Counted from the stretch's first letter, positions 50,653 through 59,451 are shown. The stretch: 64,000 nucleotides of DNA from Microbacterium sp. STN6 (GCF_026410545.1 NZ_JAPMIT010000004.1:411856-475855), one strand, 5' to 3'. Notes: a model not told the origin generated them from the letters alone. Made by a program: numbers and translations.

Positions 50653-52382
50653 GCCGTCGCCTCCACTCCGAGCTGCGATTCCACGATCTCTCTGTACGTC
50701 TCGCACGAGTCGAGGAGTTCGGAGTGCGTTCCGATCCCCACCATGCGGCCGCCGTCGAGCACGACGATGCGGTCGGCGTCGACCACGGTCGACACGCGCT
50801 GGGCGACCACGATCTTCGTGACCGACGGCAACTCGCGCCACAGCGCCTGGCGCAGCCGCGCATCCGTCGTCAGGTCGAGCGCCGAGAACGAGTCGTCGAA
50901 GACGAGCACGTCGGGCTGGTGCACGATGGCGCGGGCGATGGCGAGACGTTGCCTCTGCCCACCCGAGACATTCGTGCCGCCCTGCGCGATGCGCGCGTTC
51001 AGGCCGCCCGGCATCTCGGCGACGAAGTCGCGGCCCTGCGCGATCTCTAGCGCGTGCCAGAGGTCTTCGTCTGTCGCCTCCTCACGGCCGAAGCGAAGAT
51101 TGGATGCGACGGTGCCGCTGAAGAGGAACGGTCGCTGCGGAACGAGGCCGATGCTCTTCCAGAGCACGTCGACATCGGCCGAGCGCACGTCGACGCCGCC
51201 GACCTCGACGCCGCCGTCGGTGACGTCGAAGAGCCGGGGGATGAGTGAGACGAGCGTGCTCTTGCCCGCGCCGGTGGAGCCGACCACCGCAACGGTCTCG
51301 CCGGGCTCGGCTCGGAACGACACGCCGGCGAGCACGGGCTGCTCGGCGCCGGGGTAGGTGAAGGTGGCGTTGCGCATGTCGACGGTGCCGGGCGTCGGCA
51401 GACTCTGCACGGCATCCGCTGCTCTGGTCAGTGTCGACTCGCTCGCCAGCACCTCGCCGATGCGCTCGGCGCTGACCGAGGCGCGGGGGATCATCATGGT
51501 CATGAAGCTGGCCATGAGCACGCCCATGAGAATCTGCATGATGTAGGCCATGAACGCGAACAGGGTGCCCACCTGAATGTCGCCGTTGTCGACGCGGATG
51601 CCGCCGAACCAGATGACGCCGACGATGGTGACGTTGAGCACGAGCATCGCGAGCGGGAAGAGCAGCACGAACAGCTCGCCGACTCTGCGGCCGATGAGGG
51701 TGATGTCGCGGTTGGCGCCGCGGAAGCGCACCGTCTCGATGTCCTCCCTTACAAACGCACGCACCACGCGGATGCCGGTGAGCTGCTCCCGCATGATGCG
51801 GTTCACCGCGTCGAGCTTCTTCTGGTAGGTGCGGAAGAGGGGAACCATGCGGCCGATGACGATGCCCGCGAGGATCAGCAGGGCGGGAACGGCGACGGCG
51901 ATGAGCCAGCTGAGCCCGACATCCTGGCGAAGGGCCATGATGATGCCGCCGATGGCGAGCAGCGGGGCGGTGACGAGCATGGTCGCGCCCATCATGGCCA
52001 GCATCTGCACCTGCTGCACGTCGTTCGTGTTGCGGGTGATGAGCGAGCCGGGGCCGAATTGGGTGACCTCGCGCTCGGAGAACGCGCTCACCCTCTCGAA
52101 GACGCCATCGCGGATATCGCGGCCCATGAGCATGGCGGCGCGTGCGGCGAAGAGCGTGGCGAGGATGGAGCAGCAGATCTGGCCGAGCGAGATGACGAGC
52201 ATGACGACGCCCGTGGACCAGATGTAGTGGGTGTCACCCTTGGCGACGCCCTTGTTGATGATGTCGGCGTTCAGGCTGGGCAGGTACAGCGATGCCATCG
52301 CGGAGGCGAACTGGAACAGCAGCACCGCTGCCAGCAGCCATCGGTACGGCCTGAGATAGCGGATCAGAAGCTTTACGAGCAT
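50649..52382 (-). CDS. ABC exporter half-transporter, degenerate ATP site partner
   Basis: A 577-residue subunit, MLVKLLIRYLRPYRWLLAA at the start, with six membrane helices and an ATPase domain: VAVVGSTGAGKSTLVSLI, VSGGQRQRLAIARAI and VLVFDDSFSALD. The catalytic Glu after Walker B is Asp, as in one half of asymmetric heterodimeric exporters. It is first in the two-gene operon and coupled to its partner by ATGA overlap. The ATG at 52382 was preferred to a start 34 residues upstream because exporters of this type begin at MLVKLL and the extension is low-complexity. The substrate is unknown; drug efflux is typical. Confidence 0.92.
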   Translation of the reverse strand: MLVKLLIRYLRPYRWLLAAVLLFQFASAMASLYLPSLNADIINKGVAKGDTHYIWSTGVVMLVISLGQICCSILATLFAARAAMLMGRDIRDGVFERVSAFSEREVTQFGPGSLITRNTNDVQQVQMLAMMGATMLVTAPLLAIGGIIMALRQDVGLSWLIAVAVPALLILAGIVIGRMVPLFRTYQKKLDAVNRIMREQLTGIRVVRAFVREDIETVRFRGANRDITLIGRRVGELFVLLFPLAMLVLNVTIVGVIWFGGIRVDNGDIQVGTLFAFMAYIMQILMGVLMASFMTMMIPRASVSAERIGEVLASESTLTRAADAVQSLPTPGTVDMRNATFTYPGAEQPVLAGVSFRAEPGETVAVVGSTGAGKSTLVSLIPRLFDVTDGGVEVGGVDVRSADVDVLWKSIGLVPQRPFLFSGTVASNLRFGREEATDEDLWHALEIAQGRDFVAEMPGGLNARIAQGGTNVSGGQRQRLAIARAIVHQPDVLVFDDSFSALDLTTDARLRQALWRELPSVTKIVVAQRVSTVVDADRIVVLDGGRMVGIGTHSELLDSCETYREIVESQLGVEATA

Positions 52383-52604
52383 GGGGTCTTTCGGCAGGTG
52401 AGAGGAAGGCGAAGAGGGGTGGAGAAGGGGAGGGGAGGCGACGCGGCGGCTCACGATCTTGGCACGAGCCGCTCGCAGGGTCAAGACGCTGGTGCGGACA
52501 TGTCCGATTCCCGCCAGAAGGTGGCGGACGGGCCGCGGTGAGCGGCGGCGTTCAGAGGCGAAACGCGCCCGGAAGGCTGGACGCAGCCGGCAGGCGGAAC
52601 GCGC

Positions 52605-53051
52605 TCAGGACGCGGACGCCTCGCCCGCCTGGTGCTTGCCCGCGGCTTCCTCGGCCGGGCCCTTCGCCAGCAGGTCGCGGATCTCGGTCAGCAGGTCGAG
52701 CTCGGTCGGCACGCTCTCCTCGGGTGCGGCCGTCCCCTCGGCTTTGCGCGCGTCGACCCGCTTCTTGAACGTGTTCACGGGAAGGACGAAGACGAAGTAC
52801 ACGACAACGGCGACGATGAGGAAGTTGATCAGCGCCGCAATGAACGCGCCGAACTTGATGTCGGCACCGAGCACGTGCAGGACGAGGGTGTGGCTGAGGC
52901 TGCTGGCATTGAACAGCATGCCGATAACGGGGTTGATGATGTTCTCGACCACGGCGGAGACGACCGCGTTGAACGCGGCGCCGATGACGACCGCGACCGC
53001 GAGGTCGAGCACGTTGCCGCGGAGAATGAACTCCTTGAACCCTTTGAGCAT
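52605..53051 (-). CDS. mscL: Large-conductance mechanosensitive channel MscL
   Basis: A 148-residue MscL. It starts MLKGFKEFILRGNVLDLAVAVVIGAAF (amphipathic helix plus TM1), followed by a periplasmic loop, TM2 (FIAALINFLIVAVVVYFVFV) and the cytoplasmic bundle ELDLLTEIRDLL. It releases osmolytes under hypo-osmotic shock. The ATG at 53051 follows GAGGGGAGAG; the 13 extra residues upstream do not fit the family. It is part of the conserved mscL-fmdB-5-FCL group on the minus strand. Confidence 0.96.
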   Translation of the reverse strand: MLKGFKEFILRGNVLDLAVAVVIGAAFNAVVSAVVENIINPVIGMLFNASSLSHTLVLHVLGADIKFGAFIAALINFLIVAVVVYFVFVLPVNTFKKRVDARKAEGTAAPEESVPTELDLLTEIRDLLAKGPAEEAAGKHQAGEASAS

Positions 53052-53111
53052 GCCGCTCTCCCCTCGAGACGATGGCGCCGTCTGACCCACCTTATTGCCG
53101 TCGCGACCGGC

Positions 53112-53543
53112 TCAGGCGGAGGCGCTCGCTGTTGCCCCCGACTTCTTGGTGCTCGCGGAGCCGGACGAGCCGGCCGACGAACCCGAGCCGCTCGTAGAGG
53201 AGCCCGAGGAGCCCGACCCTGACGACGAGGACGAGCCCGACCCTGATCCGCTCGAATCGCCCGACGTCTTCGAGCCCGAGCCGCTGTCGCCCGAACCGGA
53301 ACCCGAGGAGCCCGACCCTGACGATCCCGACCCTGACGACCCCGACTCGCTCGCGCCGCCCTTGCCCGCCCGCGAATCGGTGCGATAGAACCCCGACCCG
53401 TTGAAGGTCACGCCGATGGAGTTGAACACCTTGCGCAGCCGGCCGCCGCACTCGGGGCACGTCGTGAGGGCGTCATCGGTGAACGTCTGGTGAATGTCGA
53501 ACGCGTTGGAGCAGTCCGTGCATTTGTAGGAGTAGGTGGGCAC
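53112..53543 (-). CDS. FmdB-family zinc-ribbon protein with Ser/Gly tail
   Basis: A 143-residue protein. The first 55 residues form the FmdB regulatory zinc ribbon (MPTYSYKCTDCSNAFDIHQT, then TTCPECGGRLRKVFNSIGVT and FNGSGFYRTDSR). The remaining 80 residues are a low-complexity Ser/Gly repeat. The gene keeps its usual place between mscL and the cyclo-ligase. The role of the family is unclear; the tail is likely disordered and variable in length. Confidence 0.92.
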   Translation of the reverse strand: MPTYSYKCTDCSNAFDIHQTFTDDALTTCPECGGRLRKVFNSIGVTFNGSGFYRTDSRAGKGGASESGSSGSGSSGSGSSGSGSGDSGSGSKTSGDSSGSGSGSSSSSGSGSSGSSTSGSGSSAGSSGSASTKKSGATASASA

Positions 53544-53595
53544 CCGGGTCCTCTTCTTGTTCGAATGTGTCAGTGGGGCGAGGCTGCGAGTGCGG

Positions 53596-54177
53596 CTACG
53601 AGAAGCGCACGATGCCGCTGGGGGTCACGACGCCGTTCACGGGCTGGTCGTGCCGCTCGCGCGGAACCTCGTCCACGAGTTCGCCGTCGAAGATGACGGC
53701 ATACACCGGAGGACATTTTTCCATGCTTCCGAGGGTCTTGTCGAAATAGCCGCGCCCCCAGCCCATGCGCAGGCCGTCGGCGCCGATCGCGGCGGCGGGC
53801 ACGAGAATGAGGTCGACGTCGTTGATCGCGATGGGCCCGAGCAGTTCGCCGACGGCTTCCGGCATGCCGTAGAGGCCCTCGGCCTCGGTCGTGCCGTCGC
53901 CGACGGTCCAGTCGAGGAGGCCGTCCTCACGGGAGATCGGCAGCAGCATCCGAATGCCATTGTCGAATGCCCAGTTCAGATACGGCCTCGTGTTCGGTTC
54001 CATCGAGCCCGAAAGGTAGGCGGCAACCGACGCGGCCGAGAGCTCGGTCGTGAGCTCGATGAGGTTGCGGGTGAGCGCCTCGGACGCCTGTTCCCGTTCC
54101 GTCGCGGTCATGTTCTGGCGTCTCTCGCGCAACTCTGCTCGCAGAGCGCGCTTCTGATTGCCGGGGTCCGGGCTCAT
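53596..54177 (-). CDS. 5-formyltetrahydrofolate cyclo-ligase
   Basis: A 193-residue enzyme converting 5-formyl-THF to 5,10-methenyl-THF with ATP. Signatures: KRALRAELRERRQNM near the start, AAYLSGSMEPNTRPYLNWAF, DLILVPAAAIGADGLRMGWGRGYFDK (the phosphate- and ATP-binding block) and the ending RHDQPVNGVVTPSGIVRF. The start is the ATG at 54177 (or 54186, three residues longer). It is divergent from galU 33 bases away. Confidence 0.94.
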   Translation of the reverse strand: MSPDPGNQKRALRAELRERRQNMTATEREQASEALTRNLIELTTELSAASVAAYLSGSMEPNTRPYLNWAFDNGIRMLLPISREDGLLDWTVGDGTTEAEGLYGMPEAVGELLGPIAINDVDLILVPAAAIGADGLRMGWGRGYFDKTLGSMEKCPPVYAVIFDGELVDEVPRERHDQPVNGVVTPSGIVRFS

Positions 54178-54210
54178 GTACGCCATCCTAAATCCGGATA
54201 ACCTTCGTCT

Positions 54211-55128
54211 ATGGCAAAGGTCACCAAAGCGGTCATTCCGGCGGCGGGTCTCGGCACCCGCTTTCTCCCTGCAACCAAGGCGATGCCGAAGGAGATGCTG
54301 CCGGTCGTTGACAAGCCCGCCATTCAATACGTGGTTGAGGAGGCCGTCGACGCGGGGCTGCACGACGTGCTCATGATCACTGGCCGCAACAAGAACGCTC
54401 TTGAGAACCACTTCGACCGTGCCACCGAGATCGAGGCCAGCCTGCAGAAGAAGGGCGACACCGACCGGCTCGAGAAGGTCAACTACTCCACCGAGCTCGC
54501 CGACATGCACTACGTGCGCCAGGGCGACCCGAAGGGCCTCGGCCACGCGGTGCTGCGAGCGAAGATGCACGTGGGCGAGGCGCCGTTCGCGGTGCTGCTC
54601 GGTGACGACATCATCGACGCGCGCGACGTTCTGCTGAAGCGGATGCTGCAGGTGCAGGCCGAGCGTAATGCCACCGTCGTCGCGCTGCTCGAGGTCGACC
54701 CTGACCAGATCCACATGTATGGAGCGGCCGCGGTCGAGACCACCGACGAGGACGACGTGGTGCGCGTCACCGGACTGGTCGAGAAGCCCAACAAAGACGT
54801 GGCTCCGTCGAACCTCGCCATCATCGGCCGATACGTGCTTCGCCCCGAGGTGTTCGAGATTCTCGAGCACACCAAGCCGGGCAAGGGCGGCGAGATTCAG
54901 CTGACCGATGCGCTCGAGGAGATGGCGGGCGACGTGGAGGGCACGGGCGGCGTCTACGGCGTCATCTTCCGCGGCCGCCGCTACGACACCGGCGACCGGC
55001 TCGACTACATCAAGGCCATCGTGCAGCTCGCGGTCGACCGCGAAGATCTCGGCGTCGGCCTGCGGCCCTGGCTGCGCGAGTTCGCGGCCGGCCTGGAATC
55101 GAACACGCCCTCGGGCGACGTGGACTGA
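54211..55128 (+). CDS. galU: UTP-glucose-1-phosphate uridylyltransferase
   Basis: A 305-residue GalU making UDP-glucose for cell-envelope and storage polymers. Signatures: KAVIPAAGLGTRFLPATKAMPKEMLPVVDKPAIQYVV (nucleotide-binding start), GLGHAVLRAK, FAVLLGDDIIDA, and GRRYDTGDRLDYIKAIV near the end. TAACCT ends 6 bases before the ATG and there is no ribosome site, indicating a leaderless transcript. A RimJ-type acetyltransferase and a GlpR/SepX-like gene follow; the molybdopterin-type Glp/MoeA gene often found between them is absent. Confidence 0.95.
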   Translation: MAKVTKAVIPAAGLGTRFLPATKAMPKEMLPVVDKPAIQYVVEEAVDAGLHDVLMITGRNKNALENHFDRATEIEASLQKKGDTDRLEKVNYSTELADMHYVRQGDPKGLGHAVLRAKMHVGEAPFAVLLGDDIIDARDVLLKRMLQVQAERNATVVALLEVDPDQIHMYGAAAVETTDEDDVVRVTGLVEKPNKDVAPSNLAIIGRYVLRPEVFEILEHTKPGKGGEIQLTDALEEMAGDVEGTGGVYGVIFRGRRYDTGDRLDYIKAIVQLAVDREDLGVGLRPWLREFAAGLESNTPSGDVD

Positions 55129-55186
55129 GTCCCGGGCGAATCCGGGTCGAGACTGACGCAGGGGCGAGAGAGAGCGCGGGTATTCG

Positions 55187-55849
55187 GTGCCGATGGTGAT
55201 TCCGACCCTCACGGAAGGCGCGGTGACGCTGCGGCCCGTGCGTCTGCGTGACGCGCGGCCGCTCGAGCGCGCGCTGCTCGACAACCGCGCGTGGCTGCAG
55301 AAGTGGGAGGCCACGAGCCCGTACGGGCCCACCGGGCTGGACACGCGGGCCAGCATCCGCTCTCTGCTCGGCAACGCCAGGGCGGGGCGCGGGCTGCCGT
55401 TCCTCATTGAATACGAGGGGGAGCTGGCGGGGCAGTTGAACGTGTCGTCGATCGTCTACGGTTCGCTCTCGAGCGCGAGCATCGGCTACTGGGTGACCGA
55501 GCATGTGGCCGGGCACAACGTGACGCCGACCGCCGTGGCACTCGCGACCGATCACTGCTTCTACCAGCTGGGCCTGCACCGCATGGAGATCTGCATCAGG
55601 CCGGAGAACACGCCGTCGCTGCGCGTGGTCGAGAAGCTCGGCTTTCGATACGAGGGCCTGCGGCGACGCTTCATCCACATCAACGGCGCCTGGCGTGACC
55701 ACTTCAGCTTCGCCCTCGTCTCGGAGGAGTTGGCGCAGGGCGTGCTGCGGCGCTGGCAGTCGGGGCAGGCATCCCAGGATGCGGCGAGGGTGACGAGCGA
55801 GGATCGGGCGGCATCCGCGTTCCCGCTGCCGGTGGTGCGCGAGCACTGA
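55187..55849 (+). CDS. RimJ-type GNAT N-acetyltransferase
   Basis: A 220-residue GNAT protein. Acetyl-CoA-binding core: SASIGYWVTEHVAGHNVTPTAVALATDHCF, then HRMEICIRPENTPSLRVVEKLGFRYEG, which is typical of RimJ/RimL-like protein N-alpha-acetyltransferases. The 58-base gap after galU and common orientation make an operon likely. GTG at 55187 or ATG at 55193 are both possible starts. The C-terminal 30 residues are Ala/Gln-rich and probably disordered. Confidence 0.9.
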   Translation: MPMVIPTLTEGAVTLRPVRLRDARPLERALLDNRAWLQKWEATSPYGPTGLDTRASIRSLLGNARAGRGLPFLIEYEGELAGQLNVSSIVYGSLSSASIGYWVTEHVAGHNVTPTAVALATDHCFYQLGLHRMEICIRPENTPSLRVVEKLGFRYEGLRRRFIHINGAWRDHFSFALVSEELAQGVLRRWQSGQASQDAARVTSEDRAASAFPLPVVREH

Positions 55850-56010
55850 GTCGGGTGCGTCGGCCATGCACCATGCCTCGGGCCGAATTGTGGGTTCTCG
55901 CGCGGCTAGCTGCACATTTGCCCCGACCCGCATGAGGGTGAGGGGTGTGGGCGCAAGACACACCCCACCGCGAGCCGCCCAGAATCGGGCCGCACCCGTA
56001 CCGTAGAGGC

Positions 56011-57057
56011 ATGGGCGACGTGTGGGGAGGCGGCATCGTCATTGCCGCGGCGGCGGGGCTGTGGCTCGTCTACCTCATTCCCACGTGGCTGCGCCGGCGC
56101 GAGTACCTCGCCACTGAACGCAACGCCGTGCGCCTGCAGCAAACGCTGCGCATTCTGGCCGAGACCGCCGAGATGCCCGAGCAGGTGCGCCTCGAGGCGA
56201 ACGCCCGCGCGATTGCCGAGCAGGAGAAGGCGCGCCGCCGGCTCGAGCAGCAGGCCCAGGCAACCGCCAGAGCAGAGGCCGAAGCGGATGCGGCAGCCGC
56301 GAGCCTCGCGGCCGCCGAGAAGCGGGCCGATGCCGAACGTCGTGCCGCTGCCGCCCGTGCCGCCGCCCGCCGCAGCCCGGCCCGTCTGCGGCGCCGACTG
56401 CGCCGTGCTCGCGCCGCCACCTCACTCACCCTGCTGCTCGCCGTCGTCGTGACCGGCGGCGGCATCGCGCTCGGGCTCGCGTTCGGCGCCTGGCTCGTGT
56501 CGAGCGCCGGGGTCGTCGCGGGTGCCGCCTGTGTCATGACCCTCGGCAGGCTCGCGCAGGCCGGCCGCCGGATCCCGCGTGAGGCACCGGCCGTTGTGGC
56601 CGAGCGTGGCCCGAGCGAGCTGTACGACCACGGCGAGGCGACCGAGAGCGCCGCCGCCGCCGAGGCCCCCGCGGCGAGCCCCACCTGGACCCCCAAGCCG
56701 CTGCCGAAGCCGCTGCATCTCTCGCGGGGCACCGTCGCGGCAAGTGCCATGGCGTCGGCCGACGCGGCCGCGAGGCTGCGGCGAGCCGCCGCCGAGCAGG
56801 ATCTCGAGCGCCGGGCGGCCGAGCGCATGCCGGCCGTGCCGCGACTGCGGCCATCCGTACCTGTGGTGCCGGCAATGCCGGAGCGCGAGGTGGCGCGAAC
56901 GCGGGCCGTCGCGAGTGTGGCCGCCGGGGATGCGGCGAGTAACGTGGAGCGCGTGGCACAGGTAAGCCGGTTTGCGCGCATGGGCATCGTCGAGGGCGCG
57001 GAGTCTGCCGGCATCGATCTCGATGCGGCGCTGAGGCGGCGCCGCGCCGTCGGCTGA
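56011..57057 (+). CDS. GlpR/SepX-like membrane protein with coiled coil
   Basis: A 348-residue protein. One helix at the N-terminus (GGGIVIAAAAGLWLVYLIPTWLRRREY) is followed by a long basic/Ala-rich coiled coil (about 60-130), a second hydrophobic hairpin (SLTLLLAVVVTGGGIALGLAF and AWLVSSAGVVAGAACVMTL), then a disordered Ala/Pro tail. Architecture and position, behind galU and rimJ, match the actinobacterial GlpR/SepX division-associated proteins. The ATG at 56011 has TACCGT 6 bases upstream and AGAGGC between. The assignment rests on synteny and topology rather than sequence identity. Confidence 0.65.
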   Translation: MGDVWGGGIVIAAAAGLWLVYLIPTWLRRREYLATERNAVRLQQTLRILAETAEMPEQVRLEANARAIAEQEKARRRLEQQAQATARAEAEADAAAASLAAAEKRADAERRAAAARAAARRSPARLRRRLRRARAATSLTLLLAVVVTGGGIALGLAFGAWLVSSAGVVAGAACVMTLGRLAQAGRRIPREAPAVVAERGPSELYDHGEATESAAAAEAPAASPTWTPKPLPKPLHLSRGTVAASAMASADAAARLRRAAAEQDLERRAAERMPAVPRLRPSVPVVPAMPEREVARTRAVASVAAGDAASNVERVAQVSRFARMGIVEGAESAGIDLDAALRRRRAVG

Positions 57058-57239
57058 TGAGCGACGAGGGCGGCGACCCGGCCTGCTGGCTGGCCAACGT
57101 GTGCCCGAACTGCGGCCTGCTCGTCGAAGGGCGGTTGCCTGAGACGTGCCCACGGTGTGGTGAAACGCTCATCGAGAACGGCCCGAACGGCGACGCCGTG
57201 CCGCCCATAGCGGGCACCGGGGAAGGGCTGGGCCGCTAG
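57057..57239 (+). CDS. Small zinc-ribbon protein
   Basis: A 60-residue protein with CPNCG and CPRCG knuckles (about 16-20 and 31-35), forming one zinc ribbon. The start overlaps the previous stop in TGATG, so it is coupled to the GlpR/SepX-like gene. The function is unknown; the pattern suggests an adaptor. Confidence 0.68.
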   Translation: MSDEGGDPACWLANVCPNCGLLVEGRLPETCPRCGETLIENGPNGDAVPPIAGTGEGLGR

Positions 57240-57249
57240 CGCGTTGTAG

Positions 57250-57287
57250 AGAGGTGGAACCATCACCCTGCGAAAGGACCCACCTCT
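57250..57287 (+). promoter_or_regulatory. Inverted repeat around the ribosome site of the NmrA-like gene
   Basis: AGAGGTGG (57250-57257) pairs with CCACCTCT (57280-57287), which abuts the ATG at 57288. The ribosome site AAAGGA lies in the loop. A hairpin in the RNA or an operator in the DNA are both possible. Confidence 0.45.
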
Positions 57288-58148
57288 ATGAGCCTCGTCA
57301 TCACCGGAGCAACCGGCAAGCTCGGCCACCTCGTCATCGATTCTCTGCTGCGCCGCGGCGTTGACGCCGGCGACATCGTCGCAACAGGCCGCCGAGTCGA
57401 CGTTCTCGCCGAGCTCGAGAAGACCGGCGTTCGCACCGTCGCCGTCGACCACGACCGTCCCGACACGCTCGAGGGCGCGTTCGCGGGAGCCGACGCGCTG
57501 CTGCTCATCTCGGGCAGCGAGGTGGGCAAGCGTACCGCTCAGCATCGCAATGTCATCGACGCCGCCGTGGCCGCCGGTGTTGGCCGCATCATCTACACGA
57601 GCGCGCCGCGCGCTGACACCTCCACGCTGGTGCTCGCACCCGAGCACGCGGCGACCGAGATCATGATCCGCGAGTCCGGGCTGCCGTTCACGATGCTGCG
57701 CAACAACTGGTACACCGAGAACTATGTTGTGACCCTCGAGCAGGCGCGCGGCACGGGCGAGGTCGTCGCGAGCACGGGCGCCGGCAGGGTTGCCAGCGCC
57801 ACCAGGGCCGATTACGCGGATGCCGCCGCCGCCGCCCTCGTCGATGACGACACGACCGGCCGCATCTACGAGCTCTCCGGCGACGTCGCATGGGACTTCG
57901 AGGAGCTGGCCGCGACCATCGGCCGCATCATCGGCGTGCCCGTCGTGTACCGCGCGCTCAGCCCCGAGGAGCATCGCGAGTACCTGCTCGCGGCAGGCCT
58001 CGATGAGGGCACGGCGTCGTTCGTGGTGACGCTCGACGGCGACATCCGCGGTGGCGCACTCGCCGAGGTCACCTCTGATCTGCGCACGCTCATCGGCCGC
58101 CCGACCACGCCGCTCGAGCAGGGGCTGCGCGACGCACTGGGCGACTGA
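57288..58148 (+). CDS. NmrA/QOR2-like NAD(P)-binding oxidoreductase
   Basis: A 286-residue Rossmann-fold protein of the atypical short-chain dehydrogenase group. The dinucleotide site is ITGATGKLGHLVIDSLL (TGxxGxxG) at the N-terminus. RIIYTSAPRADTSTL and FTMLRNNWYTENY follow, as in NmrA-like and QOR2-type quinone oxidoreductases. It is probably a redox enzyme or sensor. It is preceded by an inverted repeat around its ribosome site and followed by tRNA-Ala. Confidence 0.88.
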   Translation: MSLVITGATGKLGHLVIDSLLRRGVDAGDIVATGRRVDVLAELEKTGVRTVAVDHDRPDTLEGAFAGADALLLISGSEVGKRTAQHRNVIDAAVAAGVGRIIYTSAPRADTSTLVLAPEHAATEIMIRESGLPFTMLRNNWYTENYVVTLEQARGTGEVVASTGAGRVASATRADYADAAAAALVDDDTTGRIYELSGDVAWDFEELAATIGRIIGVPVVYRALSPEEHREYLLAAGLDEGTASFVVTLDGDIRGGALAEVTSDLRTLIGRPTTPLEQGLRDALGD

Positions 58149-58203
58149 GCCGGGTTCTGCGGCAGGCGGAATCGCGTGATATCGTAGCTACCGCAGTTCC
58201 TGA

Positions 58204-58279
58204 GGGGCTATGGCGCAGTTGGTAGCGCGCTTCGTTCGCATCGAAGAGGTCAGGAGTTCGAATCTCCTTAGCTCCACCA
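58204..58279 (+). tRNA. tRNA-Ala (anticodon CGC)
   Basis: The acceptor stem is GGGGCTA with TAGCTCC, the D arm GCGC/GCGC, the anticodon stem CTTCG/CGAAG around TTCGCAT (anticodon CGC), and the T arm AGGAGTTCGAATCTCCT. The 3' CCA is encoded (58277-58279). It lies between convergent genes and no integration is seen at it. Confidence 0.95.
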
Positions 58280-58314
58280 TTTGAGAGGTCGTACGTGACT
58301 CGACGTCGTACCTC

Positions 58315-59340
58315 TTACCGTTCCGCAGCGACAACGACCTTGCCGATGGCTCGACCCGTTTCGATGATGGCGTGCGCTTCACGCAGCCGCGTCGCGTCAA
58401 GCGGCGACAGCACACGCGTGAGGGTAGAGCGGATGCGGCCCGCATCGACCATGTCGGCGATGCTGTTGAGGAGTTCGTGCTGGGCCTCGAGGTTCCAGCC
58501 GTAGCGGGGGCGCGTGAACATCAGCTCCCAGTGCCACGAGATGCTCTTGTCCTTGAGGGCGGAGAAGTCGAGATCGCGCCCGTCGTCGATGGCGACGATC
58601 TGCCCGAACGGGCGCACGACCTGCGTGAACAGGGCCATGCGTCCCCGGCTCTGCGAGGTGAACGCGTAGTCGACTCCGCCTGGCGCGACCTCGAGTATCT
58701 GCCGAGCGAGATCAGGGTTGGTGTGATCGAGCACGATGTCGGCGCCGAGCTGTTCTACCCAGGCACGAGACTCGGCACGGGATGCGGTGGCGATCACCGT
58801 CACGTCGGTGAGCGCCTTGACGAGCTGAATGAGGATCGATCCGACACCACCGGCGGCGCCGATGACCAACAGTGCGCCGTTCGACCCGCCGGTCAGCTGG
58901 AGCTTGTCGAACAGGGATTCCCAGGCGGTAATCCCGGTCAAGGGGAGGGCCGCTGCCTCCGCATGGCTGAGCGTGCGCGGTTTGCGCCCCACGATGCGCT
59001 CGTCCACGAGCTGCTGCGATGCATACGAGCCGGAACGGTCGAGGCTTCCCGCGTAGTACACCTCGTCCCCGGGCCGGAACAGGTGCGTGTCGCCTCCTGC
59101 TGCGAGAACGACGCCGGAGGCGTCCCATCCGAGAATGCGATCGGTGCCGTTGCCATTCGCCGAAGCGCGTATCTTCACATCGACAGGGTTGACGGAGACC
59201 GCTCTGACGTCGATGAGAAGGTCGAATCCAGAGGGGGCGATCGGCGCAGGAACACGCGCGTCGACGAGGCTGTTCGGGCCATCGAGTGCACCACCCTCGC
59301 GATTCACAACCGCAGGAATATCGTGTAGTGAGTCGGTCAT
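58315..59340 (-). CDS. Zinc-less quinone oxidoreductase (MDR family)
   Basis: A 341-residue medium-chain dehydrogenase/reductase. The GroES-like N-terminus contains GFDLLIDVRAVSVNPVDVKIRAS and ILGWDASGVVLAAG. The NADP-binding fold has LLVIGAAGGVGSILIQLVKAL (about 150-170). It lacks the structural and catalytic zinc Cys sets. It probably reduces quinones or enones. The ATG at 59340 has GGAAGGAGA upstream. The HxlR regulator gene 111 bases upstream on the same strand is its likely control. Confidence 0.92.
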   Translation of the reverse strand: MTDSLHDIPAVVNREGGALDGPNSLVDARVPAPIAPSGFDLLIDVRAVSVNPVDVKIRASANGNGTDRILGWDASGVVLAAGGDTHLFRPGDEVYYAGSLDRSGSYASQQLVDERIVGRKPRTLSHAEAAALPLTGITAWESLFDKLQLTGGSNGALLVIGAAGGVGSILIQLVKALTDVTVIATASRAESRAWVEQLGADIVLDHTNPDLARQILEVAPGGVDYAFTSQSRGRMALFTQVVRPFGQIVAIDDGRDLDFSALKDKSISWHWELMFTRPRYGWNLEAQHELLNSIADMVDAGRIRSTLTRVLSPLDATRLREAHAIIETGRAIGKVVVAAER

Positions 59341-59451
59341 GCCAGTTCTCCTTCCAGCAGCCAGGCCGGATGCCGAGCCTCGCGCCGACACTACCGATGA
59401 GCGCGTGGTTACCCGCAAGGGAGACTAGTTACCTTCAGGAAAGTCCGTCGA

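Noticed and set aside
50649..52382. Broken ABC transporter because of FDDSFSALD
   Set aside because: Asp in place of the catalytic Glu in one half is the normal asymmetry of heterodimeric exporters, and the partner has the Glu.
53596..55407. A 603-residue minus-strand reading frame
   Set aside because: Only its last 193 residues are the cyclo-ligase; the rest is antisense to galU and the acetyltransferase and reads as low-complexity His/Val/Arg shadow sequence.
55010..55963. A 317-residue minus-strand frame over the acetyltransferase
   Set aside because: It is antisense to a clear GNAT protein and shows no domain.
58204..58279. Second integration site at tRNA-Ala
   Set aside because: No duplicate of its 3' end and no integrase nearby; neighbouring genes are ordinary chromosomal genes.
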